This document shows, in pieces, positions 23,501 to 34,490 of a stretch of DNA of 64,000 bases (positions within the stretch are counted from its first letter, which is position 1; each line of letters starts with the position of its first letter). Where the stretch lies: contig OY720097.1 in NCBI GenBank assembly GCA_963082875.1, positions 9,060,501 to 9,124,500 of the forward strand, given 5' to 3'. The notes beneath the pieces are model-generated. The model did no database searches and had not been told where the DNA came from. It saw only the letters and a program-made list of their open reading frames with translations. A program made the position numbers and the translations under genes. Source of the stretch: Corella eumyota. Its lineage: Eukaryota > Chordata > Ascidiacea > Phlebobranchia > Corellidae.

Positions 23501-26500
23501 TATTGTTGTTCTTATTGTTCGCTTAAGCATGATTATAAGTATTATGGTTCGAACTATTACATTTTTTTTAATATTTAACTGCCAACATTATTTTTAAAAT
23601 GTAAAACACCATTAAATTAAATAAAAAATAGAAATGTAAGTTTGGCAGGTTTTACATGTAACTAGTCTTTTTAAAAAATTAATTTGAAAACGATTTAATT
23701 TTTTTGCATTTAACATGGCATTGTGTAAAAAGTTTGAGTATTTAAAATGTATTTGTTGCAGGTACTTGTGTTGACAAGCCTCTTGATAAATATATCCGAA
23801 TTCCAAAATCTTGTGACGATGGAGCCCCGATAAACGTTGGAGAATGTCCTTCCAGTTCGTGTCCTACTGGATGTTGCGGCCCGGTCGATTCGTACCCCAG
23901 AACTTTACATTGCTATGGTGAGTTTTCGCTCATTAAATTACCGAAACTGTTTATGTAATTTCTACGGAAATGACTACTTTTGTGTACAAACCTCAAAACA
24001 AAACCGCTTCTACCAAGCCAGCTGGCAATCCTATACATAAAATAGTGTATTCATCTATTGTTTACCAGTCTTGACCTTACTTATATATTTACAACCTTAA
24101 AACCAAAACGCCTAACTGGTTGGGTTTAATTTTTTTATTATTTTTTAATGTTACGAATCCTTGTTTTTTATTTTTTAAAGGTTTGGGTGAAATTTTGGTC
24201 TATATTACAAGTAGATGTAGCTGTGTTCCTTGCCGAACCAAAATAATCAAAGTTGTTGGCCAGTAAGTATTTATCGGTGGTATACTTTAGATCCAAATTA
24301 CCCTTTTCTTTATTAATGTTTCTTAAGAAAATAGAAAAACCTATGATACGTTAAATGTAATGTAAAGCATTTTTTAAAATGCAGTTTTATTAAAAATTGA
24401 AATATTAAACCTAAAAAAATAAACGGTTTTAATGTTTTGAGTTTACATTTTTAATTCAGCGTAATTGAGTTCCAAAAAGTTTACGCTCCCAATGTTGCGA
24501 AGTTGTCGGGAATTCATATTAAGCGGGACGGGATTTTGGTGGCTGAAACCGACCAGGACGGTCATTTTGAACTCGAGGTGCCTCATGACGTCATACGTCT
24601 TGTTTTAACCTTCTTTGACTCCAACAACGAATACGTGATAACTACAAAGGTACAAAATAAAGTAGAACATTTTTTTCTAAATTTTTTCTTTTGGTATTGC
24701 AGTTTTCATTTAAAATATTTCAAAAATGCAAGGCTTTTGTTAAATTTTTTTTTCTGTTTACTAATAGCCTTATTATTTCAAAAAAATTACGTTTTTATTT
24801 TTATTTTATTTAAAAGTCTATGTTCTGTATCGTATGTATATTATTTAAAAACTCTTTTAAAACAACATTCAGGTATTGGCTTTTAACAAGTTTGGTGGAG
24901 AAATTTTCCACAAAATCCAACTTCTTCGAAAAGAACCGGTGGTCGAAAAACACAGCAGCACTCCAGCAACATTCCATTTGGGCGAGCACAGATCTGTTCT
25001 GTTACAAATCCAACCATCTTCTTATTTTCAACGAAACGGACAATCATATTCTGGAAAGGTAAAGGGCTGAAGATAATAAGAACAGAGTTAACCGTAAAAA
25101 TAATGAATTTACGATATGGAACGTTTTGTAATGAATTTACGATATGGAACGACTTTGGTAGTTTTTAATCCAGTTACACTTGAAAATCTGCCAGCTCTAA
25201 TCATTTAGGTTTAAAACACAATTCTTTAAAAAGTTGGGTTTTCTAAAAATAAAATATAATTATTTTTTAACAATGCCCAATACTAGTTGTTATTGATGTT
25301 GTTACTTTTGTATTGAGTTGTCTTTGCAGTAATGTTTGTCTATTATTTTGTTAATTTTATAATGAATTTGACCCAAACGTATTTTGATCTTTGTCCGCTA
25401 AAGTCTTTTATATCCGTATTTTATTAAGGTATTTTGCCGTGTCACTCTTATTGATCCAAAAGTGCCAGGTCATCTTGACGCAGCATCAGGAGACTTCACA
25501 GCAGAGGATGGTACTTCGTTAAGATCTTATGGAATGATTGACATCGACATTACAGACGAGTACAATAGCCCTCTTGAAATTAAAAACGTATGTACTTTTT
25601 AAAATATATCGTTGTTTAAAATAAAAAAAATCATGATTGCCATACATTAAAATATATTTTCTTACTTATAACATTAGTCCAAAAATATTTGTTACTACTT
25701 TTAAAATATGAAATGCTGTAAATGTAATTAAATTTAAGGTAAAAATTGAACTACAAGCCAGCTATGTTGAAAATGAAGATGACAAAAGATCGATGCGTTT
25801 ATGGTCTATGGACCCTTACAGTGGTTATTGGATTTTCGAAAGAGACGCACACGTGAGTTTGTTTATTGTTTATTATCGAAAATAAAAAATACCTTCGTCT
25901 TAACATTTTTTTAAACGACTTGGTTGGTGCTTTGAAACGTTTAGGTTAAAAGCTTGTGTTTTTTCTAGTTTAATCGAAACAATTACGGCGTCGAAGTCTT
26001 TGGGAGTCAGTTTGAAATTGGTTTAGAGCGCCGTCAATTTAACTTTGATGTACCAGCCAGAAAAACTTGTTTTGCAAAAGGTAAATAAAAGTTCACATCT
26101 TCTTATTATAATTTACAACTTTCTATAAAAAGCAACTTTTTATTTTATTCTTTTGCTACAGTAAGGGTATTTGCTTCAAGTGCTTTCCTCGGGGGAGAAC
26201 AATTAACAGGAGCAAAAATTACTTTGACTGGTGCTGATTTGGTATGGAGAAGTGGCGTATCTGCTATATCCAAACCCAGAACTGGTGCTTGTCTTCAAAC
26301 CTATTGCGACGGCGGCTTTCCAGGAAGATTCGAAGGTACAAAATTATTCAATAAAATTTTACGGTGAAAAAATTCGGTGATAAAATTTTTTTTTACATTT
26401 TTTAAGGGAAAAAAGATTTTTTTTTAGAAATGTTGTTATTTCCATTTTTAATTGTTGTTAAAATCAAATTTATTTGTTATTAAGCCGAGCACGGTCACCA

Positions 26501-28111
26501 CCATCCTTTATTTCCCGCCGCTGCAGTACCAGACATCAGCGGTTTATCACAAGCGGCACTTTATGCACTATATTACAGGTAAGTTACCTTTTTTTGGTTT
26601 AAACTTACTTCTATTTTTGCATGTACATTTTAACATTTATTGTTAACTTGTTAAATTTTGGGTTCAAAAGTGCAAAGTCAAAAGCATTTTAGAACTTAAA
26701 ATATTATTATATTTGCATATTAATATATTACGAACTAATAACGTTATCTTCTAAAGCCATACAAAATTATTATTTATTTATGACACGGTTTAAATTATAT
26801 ACAACGTTTTGTAAATTAATTATTATTTATTCCTTTTACTGATTTGCAGCGAGAATGGTAAAGTTTCGGTTGTATCGCTCCCTAATGGAATTAATATTGA
26901 TTACCAGCCTGGACCTTTCTACGATGACGAATATAGTTGCTTTGCTGCTCCATTTGAAGACAATCATTTCCGATTTTTCGAGTAATTTTTTAATTTATAA
27001 AATAAATTTTATATCGCTTTGTCGCTTCGAACAGGTTCTTTGAAATACAATTTTGTGCTATTGGAATTTGATTTGAAAAATACGTTTTTTTTGTTTTTTA
27101 ATTATAACGTTAATTTATTTATTTGATTGTTAAATAATTTGTGATTTTTAGACAAACCCGGCCTATGTTTGAGTTTAATGCTATATTTTTTGACGACTAC
27201 AATATATTTTTCTCTTGGCAAAGTCATCCTTTAAGTTGGTACCCAAGTGTAGAATATGGATTTCAAGCATGCTACGCAAAGGTAAAAAGCATGTTATTTT
27301 TTTTAAACAATTAGTGATTTAATTGAATGTTGTATTAACTTTACTCTATTATGTTTTTTTAGGTGAACTACGTTTCGCCTTTCCCATTTGAAGTATTTGC
27401 CGCCAGTTTTGTCGATACTCCACAGGAGCAACATGCTTTTGTTGGAACGCGCGAAGACTTAATTGTTGGATCACCAGATGTTCACTGGTCCGCATGTTTG
27501 GAATTTAAATGCTCGTAAGTAAAAAGTTTTATAATGGATATTTCTTGTATTAGTTTTTGTGCAAAACAAGGCGATTGCACGCCCTACAAGTTGTATTTTC
27601 AAAATCCTAATAAACGTTTTTAAAATCCCATAACCCTTAAACGCACTTACAACTAAAGGTTGTTTGTAATAATTTCTCAGCGCACACACATTTTTTATTT
27701 TATACCCCATTAACGCTTAACGTGCACCTTCAAAGCTATAATAAAAATAAATTTGTGAATTTTTAACTAGAAATTTTATATACCTTTTTTTACTTTAGAC
27801 TGCCTGGTTCTGCAACTACGGTTTTGATCAACTCAAATTCTCGTTGTGTCGAATTTTATCCTAACTATGGTCTGATTCAACTTATAGAGACTAGAAACGT
27901 AGCGAACGTCGGTCCAGTTGTTCACATGACTCTGGCCAACGAAGTCGGGCCACATCTTGGAATATACAGCGCACATGCAGCAGATCCTGTATCTGCAAAG
28001 AAAATTGCTCGAGCAAGTTGTTACGCTGGAGTGGGATATGCTGATCCAAAACATGTTGAAAGAATTACTCTCGATCAAAAGGTTATTGGAACATTCCAGT
28101 GCAATTACTAA
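11569..28111 (+). CDS. Secreted CCP/EGF/VWD protein with CILP-like C-terminal half (1965 aa, 40 exons)
   Basis: Probable extracellular-matrix or mucus protein. The ATG at 11569 gives a signal peptide ([19 protein letters not shown], then a YYGAS cleavage region). Order: Thr-rich linker (27-nt exon 12265-12291), 4 CCP, then alternating EGF and CCP (6 EGF, 10 CCP in all), one VWD-C8-TIL-VWC assembly, then about 700 residues homologous to vertebrate CILP1/2. All 40 exons splice in frame to 5898 nt. Every CCP and EGF module sits on one phase 1-1 exon. The VWD carries SGDPHY, the self-cleavage motif of MUC2-type VWD domains. CILP hallmarks: [60 protein letters not shown]. Closest relative in the window is the convergent minus-strand gene. 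Vertebrate CILPs instead carry TSP1 and Ig domains upstream. Function beyond matrix or mucus is unknown. Confidence 0.85.
12485..18987 (+). other. CCP/EGF array of the plus-strand CILP-like gene
   Basis: One module per exon, all phase 1-1. CCP: 12485-12706, 12972-13202, 13396-13572, 13667-13843, 14413-14604, 15132-15311, 15888-16073, 16998-17183, 18178-18369, 18805-18987; each has four Cys and the W before the last Cys (for example [10 protein letters not shown]), except the fourth, where the Trp is replaced ([10 protein letters not shown]). EGF: 14068-14184, 14903-15019, 15488-15610, 16512-16631, 17355-17474, 18536-18658; all open with a D-x-(D/N)-E-C calcium-binding start (DVDEC, DKNEC, DINEC). 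From the fourth CCP on the two types alternate strictly. CCP-EGF alternation is typical of complement-type, adhesive or clotting proteins; the ligand cannot be read from sequence. Confidence 0.85.
17609..17913 (+). repeat. tRNA-derived SINE, most complete copy
   Basis: Reference copy of the family in this window. A-box-like GTGGTGTAGTGATAAGAAC at about 17616-17634, B-box GGTTCAATCC at 17661-17670, then a non-tRNA body (CTCCTGCTGAGCCAGCACTT, AATATTCCAAACTGC, GAGACTGGGTCGG), the CACATCGAGGATAAAG tail and A23 at 17891-17913. It lies in the sense direction in the intron 17475-18177 between an EGF and a CCP exon. The tail points to LINE-assisted retroposition. I saw no clear target duplication. 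Confidence 0.85.
22285..22591. mobile_element. MITE with inverted ends TTAGTGATGTGCC
   Basis: The left end TTAGTGATGTGCCGATCGTC is mirrored at the right by TTTGATTGGCACATCACTAA (about 13 perfect terminal bases, longer with mismatches). The interior is rich in CGATC/GATCG words and partly self-complementary. About 307 bp, non-coding, in the intron 22233-23332. The size and TAGTGATG terminus fit a non-autonomous hAT-like DNA transposon, but the family is inferred. Confidence 0.65.
22862..23187. mobile_element. hAT-type MITE with 8-bp target duplication
   Basis: The left end CAGAGGTCGGCAACC (22870) resembles the CAGGGGTCNNCAACC terminus of hAT elements. The right side is GC-rich (ACCGGTACCGGGCCGCGG, then CCCGGTGGTTG ending 23179), as in that superfamily's ends. 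ATTTAAAC directly flanks both sides (22862-22869 and 23180-23187), an 8-bp duplication as expected for hAT. The right terminus appears about 10 bp shorter than the left. It shares the intron with the MITE at 22285. Confidence 0.7.
23762..28111 (+). other. CILP-homologous C-terminal region, plus-strand gene
   Basis: Exons 23762-23917, 24181-24262, 24460-24649, 24873-25058, 25429-25587, 25739-25852, 25969-26080, 26162-26335, 26485-26578, 26850-26981, 27152-27281, 27363-27514, 27799-28111. Matches to human CILP recalled from memory: [20 protein letters not shown] (CILP TGYKGTFTLHVPQDTERLVL), a carboxypeptidase-regulatory-like fold; [19 protein letters not shown] (CILP FNKKGSAVFHEIKMLRRKEP); [43 protein letters not shown]. 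The RNKR furin site of human CILP, between the WSxxP-TGxWEE and FNLDVP motifs, has no counterpart here, so CILP-type cleavage is not predicted. Exon 26485 encodes a His cluster ([10 protein letters not shown]). Stop TAA 28109-28111. Confidence 0.88.
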
Positions 28112-28216
28112 TTTATAATGTTGGTGTGCTTTCTTATAACTTAAATGTCGGTGTCAGTATATTTGTAATGTTTCAGTTTTGTCTTGTTTTGTTGTACGTG
28201 TTTTAAATTTATCTTT

Positions 28217-28222
28217 AATAAA
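28217..28222 (+). promoter_or_regulatory. Polyadenylation signal of the plus-strand CILP-like gene
   Basis: AATAAA about 105 bp after the stop, followed by a T/G-rich stretch (TTCATTGTTGGT). Confidence 0.65.
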
Positions 28223-29998
28223 ATATATTCATTGTTGGTAAATGCTCTATCAGTAAAATCAGAAAAAGACAAAAATACTACAAACTTTAAATAATAATCA
28301 AGACTGCAATTTTGAATATTTACCGAATTCTTACCTCAACGTAGTTAATAAAAGTTTTTATTGTGCTAAATTTTTAATTAAACAATCAACTTTATTGTAT
28401 GGTAAAGCTAAAACAATATTGGAAGAACATCATACAAGGATTCAAATTTTAATATTATATAAGTTATAATATTTAAAAAGAAAAAAAAACAGTTTATTAA
28501 TTTATCTATATGCAGAATTGTACACACTGTTATTGTGAAATCTTAGTCAGTTTAGCATCAAAATTTTTGATTTTTGTACTAGTTGAAAAATAATCAAACT
28601 ATTAGATTAAATTTTTTTAAATCAAAAAGTTTTGTAATCTATACTACATTTTAGATTTGTTTCAAAGCATAAGCATGTCATTTTTACACATTTAAAAAAA
28701 TTTTGTTCTATTCTACAATACATAACTTAAACAAAAAAGTTTTCTGGTTTACTTAAAGACGCATCAACTGTTTTACTTATTTTTTTATATTCAATAAAGA
28801 AACCTTTAAATGACAAAAATAGCTATAAAACATTTTTTAAAGTATATATTTTATTTTATTTTTTTAATAATATTTTAACAATTTAAAAAGAAATTAAAGT
28901 AAAACTATTTATTTTTCTTAATTTTAATGCTTTTTTTAAAGTGAATTAAGAATTCTTCTTTGTATTTGGTCAAAATGTATAAACACTTCTATTTTTTAAA
29001 TTTTTGCCTAAATAGTTGCATTTTTTACCCGCTTTCCCACATGTGATGCTATTTTGTATATAGCATTGTTTTGATTTTTTAACTTTTAAAAAAGTTAATG
29101 TCAGTATTATATGTTATATAACTAAGATAAAAACATTTTTAATAAAATATCAAAATTAAATAAATTATCATTTTAACATGATTTTAAACTTAAACCAACT
29201 TTGTTTATTGTTTTTGTTTAACAGATATAAGTAAATGCATAACAGATAGCCTACTGCTAATTGTCAAAATCCCTAACCAAATACACAAACACACAAAGTT
29301 ATTTTTACATGTAAGTGTATTGAAGTTATTGCTTAAAATGGAAAAATATGTGCTGTTAAGTAAAAAGTTTATTTATAATAAAAAATTTATTTATTTATCC
29401 AAAGTTGACTTATGCAAAAACATTAACATTAAGAATATTATCTCTCAAAGATTAAGTTTATGTAAAAAATTATGCTCTTTTCTAAAAACTTCTAAACATG
29501 TGGATATCCAATATTTAATTGTTTTTAAAGATTAGCTAGTAAACCATACTTTATGGGATTTTTTTTTTTGATTCGAACCCTAGACGTGGTTGGATTCAAA
29601 CCCTTAACGTGACAGCGCCCCAACAAATTAAGCTGCCAATTAGTTTAAAAATACGCACTTACTTAATAACTATACGCATCACTTAAAAAATGTTACTAAT
29701 CTATACTAATAATATAAATACAATTTCTCAATGATTTCTATGTCATTTGAAATGTGTTTTTTTTTGGCGTCAATTAATAAAATGCCAATTTTTTATATAA
29801 CATATATAACACAGCACAAATTTCAATATACTTTATTTATATATCATACACGAGTAAACTTTTAAAACGATCGCATATATACGCCAAGCAATGCATTTTA
29901 GCAAAACGTGCCCAGGTTATTTTAATAGTTATACGAAAAAAATTACAAATGATTCAACAACGTTAATTAATTAAAATACCCAGGTGCTTTTTTAGAAT
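28223..29998. other. Tail-to-tail spacer between the two CILP-like genes
   Basis: About 1.8 kb of AT-rich DNA between the two convergent 3' ends. No coherent exons, no splice-linked reading frame. The only recognisable piece is a tRNA-like fragment at about 29560-29640. Short reading frames here (such as 29320-29535) are low-complexity and unsupported. Confidence 0.5.
29560..29640 (-). repeat. tRNA-like fragment (possible SINE head)
   Basis: On the minus strand an A-box-like AGCTTAATTTGTTGGGGCGC is followed about 10 bases later by GGGTTTGAATCC, close to the B-box consensus, and then by a second B-box-like GGGTTCGAATC. The arrangement recalls a tRNA D-arm, anticodon arm and T-arm, but I could not fold a full cloverleaf. 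A tRNA-derived repeat head is more likely than a working tRNA. It differs from the SINE at 17.6 kb. Confidence 0.35.
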
Positions 29999-30004
29999 TT
30001 TTAT

Positions 30005-33000
30005 TTAGCAATTAAAGGTTGCTGCTTCATCATCTGATGACATTTGTGCAGAAATACATTGACTACGAGCAATCTGTTTCGCTTCTTGGGGATCGTATGC
30101 AGAAGCCGTGTAAAGGCCATAAGTAGGCCCGAGGTTAACTTCTGGTGCAGTAAATGTAAAGGTTGACCGTACAGGGTTGCGTCGATAACTTCCAAGTGAA
30201 CGTAAGTAGGATTCAAACCTTGCATTAACTGATGATAATCGGCACCTCGAAGGTGAGATGATATCAACATTAGTTCGGTCGGTTGCTTCATAGCTAAAAG
30301 TGAAACGAAATTTGTAATATTATTTCTAAGTAAGAATTTAAAAAAAAACTTTTTCTGCGTTAGAAGATGTTTTCTTTAACAAACTTTTAATGCGGCCATT
30401 TTATTAAAATTACCTGCACCGGTATTCGATACATCCTATTTGAATTCTACCAGATTCGACTGTTCTAATTTCCCTTATTCCGTACAATCCTACACCCGGT
30501 TTGTTGCTTCTACTTTGAATCACATTTCTTGATCGAGTGTTGTAATTTACCTTTAATGAATTTTTGAAAGGTATTTTTATATGTGCGAGATGCATACACG
30601 TGCCCACACCTAATAAAGCCAAATACCATAAGAAATTGTAACATTATAAATACCCTTGCATAACAGGCGCGGAAGTTTTGACCAACGACAGGATACCAGC
30701 TTAATGGATGAGGTTGCCAGGAAAAGAAAATGTTGTTGACGTCAAAGTAAACGGAGTTAAATTCGAATAATGGTTGTGAACTAAAACCCCAAACCGAAAG
30801 AAAACTGTTAAGAATTTCAGTGACATTTTTTCAAGCCTTAAAAAATGTTTAAAAAGTAACAAACCTGTAAAAACTAAAGTGGTTCTCCTCTATTGGGGAT
30901 TTTAAACACGTATACTTGTCCTCAAAAAATGGACCCGCTTTGTTGCTGACAGATATAGTTGCGGGAAGAACGATGTTTATAGAACTGCCAGTTGTTCTTT
31001 AAAAAAAAAGAGTTAAAGCCAAACTTACAAATCGCACAGAAAATGTCTTATACCTGTATTCCAAATAATCTTGTCCCTGTTTTGACAAACTGCTCATTTC
31101 AGAATTAGCGGGAATTAAACTTGAACTTTTATCCTCGCTAAGTTGAGCTGTTTAACATACATCATAATATTTTACTTGCAGAAAATGTTAGCATTTTTTA
31201 AAATAATAATTCTAATTTAATAACCTAAAAAAAGTAGTTTTTTATTTATATTTATCACCTGTAAACGTTGCATTGAAAATTTCTCCATCACAAAATGTTC
31301 TTATGCAAGCACCTAAACCTGGATAAGTTAAAGAAGAATCAGCTATCCGCCACCCTAAACCATCAGTGGCAACCATTTGCACACGTACATTGGAAATTTG
31401 ATTCCATTCTTCAAAGGTGCTGGATTCAAATGCCCGAACTAAAGTAAAACATAAACGTAAATACAAAAAAATTTATATAAAACTAAAATATAAAAAGCAA
31501 AGCCCCTTAAAAGATACATGTACTACACAACGAACGAAATACATCGCAGTTATTTTAAATAAATGAAAAAAAAGATTAGAATTTTAGTTTAGGTTAAATT
31601 TCACCTTTAGCAAAGCAAGATTTTTTTGTTGCCACATCAAAATTAAAAAGGCGACGCTGGCCCACAAAAGGAATATTTGCAGAAACAACAAATCCTCCTT
31701 TTCTACCAGATGATACCTATGTAAAATTTATTTACAAAAAAATACATATACGGCCCACTTTATGTAAATTTACATCACTATAAGATCGTGGGTTCAATCT
31801 CCACTTTCCTCATACCGTACCCCGTGAGTAAGCGCTATAATATATGAATTCCTGCTGAGCCAACATTTATTTAGCAAATATAAACTCCTGCTGAACCAGC
31901 ATTTATTCAGCAAAATAATTATCGGGCAATTATAATCTATATATGATGCCAAACTGCTAAATGCAACTCGAGACTGGGTCGGGGTAACTGATGTTAACTT
32001 ATGTTTAGGTCGCGCATTCGACCTTTGCACATCGGTGATAAAGATATATATATAACATTATGCATATTAAATGGTTTTACTAAATGTATTTTAAACTTTT
32101 TAAAGTATTTTATATTATTGCTTACTGATGCATCTCCTTCATCAACCCAAAGACCAGTATCAGTGTCTAATGACCACAATCTCATCGCTTGTCTATCTTC
32201 GAATGACAAGACTTCAGCTGTTGACAGTTCAGCGCGAATCTAACATTTAAAATACAATACAAATAGTTATTTTAATAATGTATTCCTTAAATAGTTTTGA
32301 AAAAAATTGGTAGACGTTATAGCAAATTATCGGAATTATAATTTAAAAAACCGTAGAAGTAGTTATTACTGTGAATGTGAGATGTTGTACGAGGACCAAA
32401 AGTCAATTTGAGAACCTTAAAGTACACGCGGTCGTTTAAAACAGTTTGTAATATTAATAATTGCAACCATAAAAGTAATTGCCGAACAGCCAACTAAATA
32501 AATTAAACTAGTTACATACATTTCGAACATCTAGTAAAACCATTTCATCACTTCGGAAATCCATCTCAAACATTCCGTAAGATCTTACAGTAGCTCCATT
32601 TTCTGTGGTAAAATCACCGGAAGCATCCAGATATGCCAAAGCTTCACGCGTGTCCAAAAATGTAACTCGTCTAAAGACCTGAATGATTTTGTGATTTAAA
32701 ATATTATTAACCGACTGTTAAATATACACTTTGCAATAATTAAGTTAGACGTTACTGCTTAAGGAAAAAAAGTTTTAATTTTAATTAAATTTTAAACTAT
32801 TATGGTTTGCAACATTCTTTTAACTACAATCATACACTTTATTTTTAAATTGCTTAAAAACTTGTTATTTTTATATTACAAATAATAACTAGATCCTATA
32901 TGGATTTAAACATTTTATTTACTACAACGGTAAACAAGAATCGCTATTTACCGATCCTATAGAATAAGGTCTGGTATTCTGTTGGAAATAAGAAGTTGGT

Positions 33001-33901
33001 TCAATATGAATAAAAAGTTGTTCTTTATCGCCAACATAGAACTCTGCTCTTCGATTCGGGTTAAAAGATGTTTGGGGCACTCTAGGTGGAAGTCGAATTC
33101 TATAAAAGATTGAACCTCCAAAGCGTTTAAACGGAAATACCTAAATCAAAGATTTATGTTATGTGTTTTTTTAAAATGCTTACTGCAGATTAAAATAATA
33201 CAAAAAAATTAAAACTTGAAATCCTAAACACATTAATCCTAATGCAAAAATTTTTTTTAATAAAAATACCTTAGTGACAGTAATCAGCTGTTGAGAGGGA
33301 TCTACAAACGTAAGAACAAGTCTTGAAGTAGTGGATTCAACGCTTATGTTAAAGTCACCAAACTCATCTGTTCGAGCAACCACATTGGAATCTTGGATGA
33401 TCAAGCAATTCGGTACTATATCTTCGTAATCATGAGAAGTATATACTCTAAAAAATGTGTAAAACGGTGACTTGGGCAAATTTGGCCATCGTCAAAAATT
33501 TTTTTTTGTCAAAACACATTATTCCATTCTTGGTTTTGATTTGGTTTGCATAATAATTTTATTTACCTTCCTGATACAAAAATGTTGGACTCTGCACATC
33601 GCATGCACCCACATTGCAGTATTCTTGCAAGTGTGTATGTATTTCCACCTGTTAATTAAATAATGTAAAGTATTTCCAGGTAAACTATCATTAAATTATC
33701 AGGGAGTATTTTAATACAAATGTTTACCAGAACAGGTCACTTCTTCATCTGTACGAGAAGTAGGTCCACAGCAACTTCCGTCATCAGAACAGAAAGAGGA
33801 GGGGCACGATCCAACATCAAACAAACGAAAGGAACCATCTTGATTATTACAATCAGATGGAAGGATCATCAAGTTTTGCAGAGGTTGCTCGTTACAGGGT
33901 A
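30005..33901 (-). other. CILP-homologous C-terminal region, minus-strand gene
   Basis: Exons 5'-3': 33728-33901, 33567-33648, 33270-33447, 32952-33140, 32520-32678, 32126-32239, 31605-31716, 31259-31438, 31054-31147, 30865-30996, 30654-30780, 30414-30550, 30005-30293. Landmarks: [113 protein letters not shown] (CILP LYGIRDVR); [24 protein letters not shown]. Thirteen exons pair one to one with those of the plus-strand gene. No RxKR furin motif lies between WVDEGD and FNFDV, unlike human CILP. Confidence 0.88.
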
Positions 33902-34454
33902 CTGGTTAAGGAATTAATGTAACATTAAACTTACGATTTATAAATTTTTGTTAAGTTGCACAATACAAACATTATGGTAATAAAACTTTTTATGTAATAA
34001 AATATTTGTGCAAAAATATTAACTTTTTAGCCGGCAATAGTATCAACTATAAAAAAGGGTATTTTATTGTGTTTAAACTTACATGTAGGAGCATCGCAGA
34101 AAAGTACACCGTCGTTGTCAGATATACATTTTTCTCCGTAACCACATGGCTGATCTTCGCAAGTAACGACACCATTTCGACAAGTACAAAGTTGAGTACA
34201 CCCAAGTAAATAAAAACTGTCGCCACTCTGTAAATATGAAATACGTGAGTTTAGTTATTAAGCCTTTAATTAAAAAAAATATAACGTTCTTTGGCAAAGC
34301 GACACCCCAAAAATATATAAATTTTAAATAAGTTTCGATTTTTTATGTATTGGCTGTAATATCTAAGTTTTTTAATTTAGAAATGTAAGATTTGTTTCAG
34401 AATAAAATGTGAAATATTGCAAAGGTGCAATACTAAAAAATTGACTACACAAAG

Positions 34455-34490
<36 letters not shown>

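Noticed and set aside
29320-29535. Lys/Leu-rich 71-residue frame in the tail-to-tail spacer
   Set aside because: Low-complexity AT-rich translation, no splice partner or motif.
29560-29640. Functional tRNA gene
   Set aside because: A/B-box-like words are present but no acceptor stem or full cloverleaf could be drawn.
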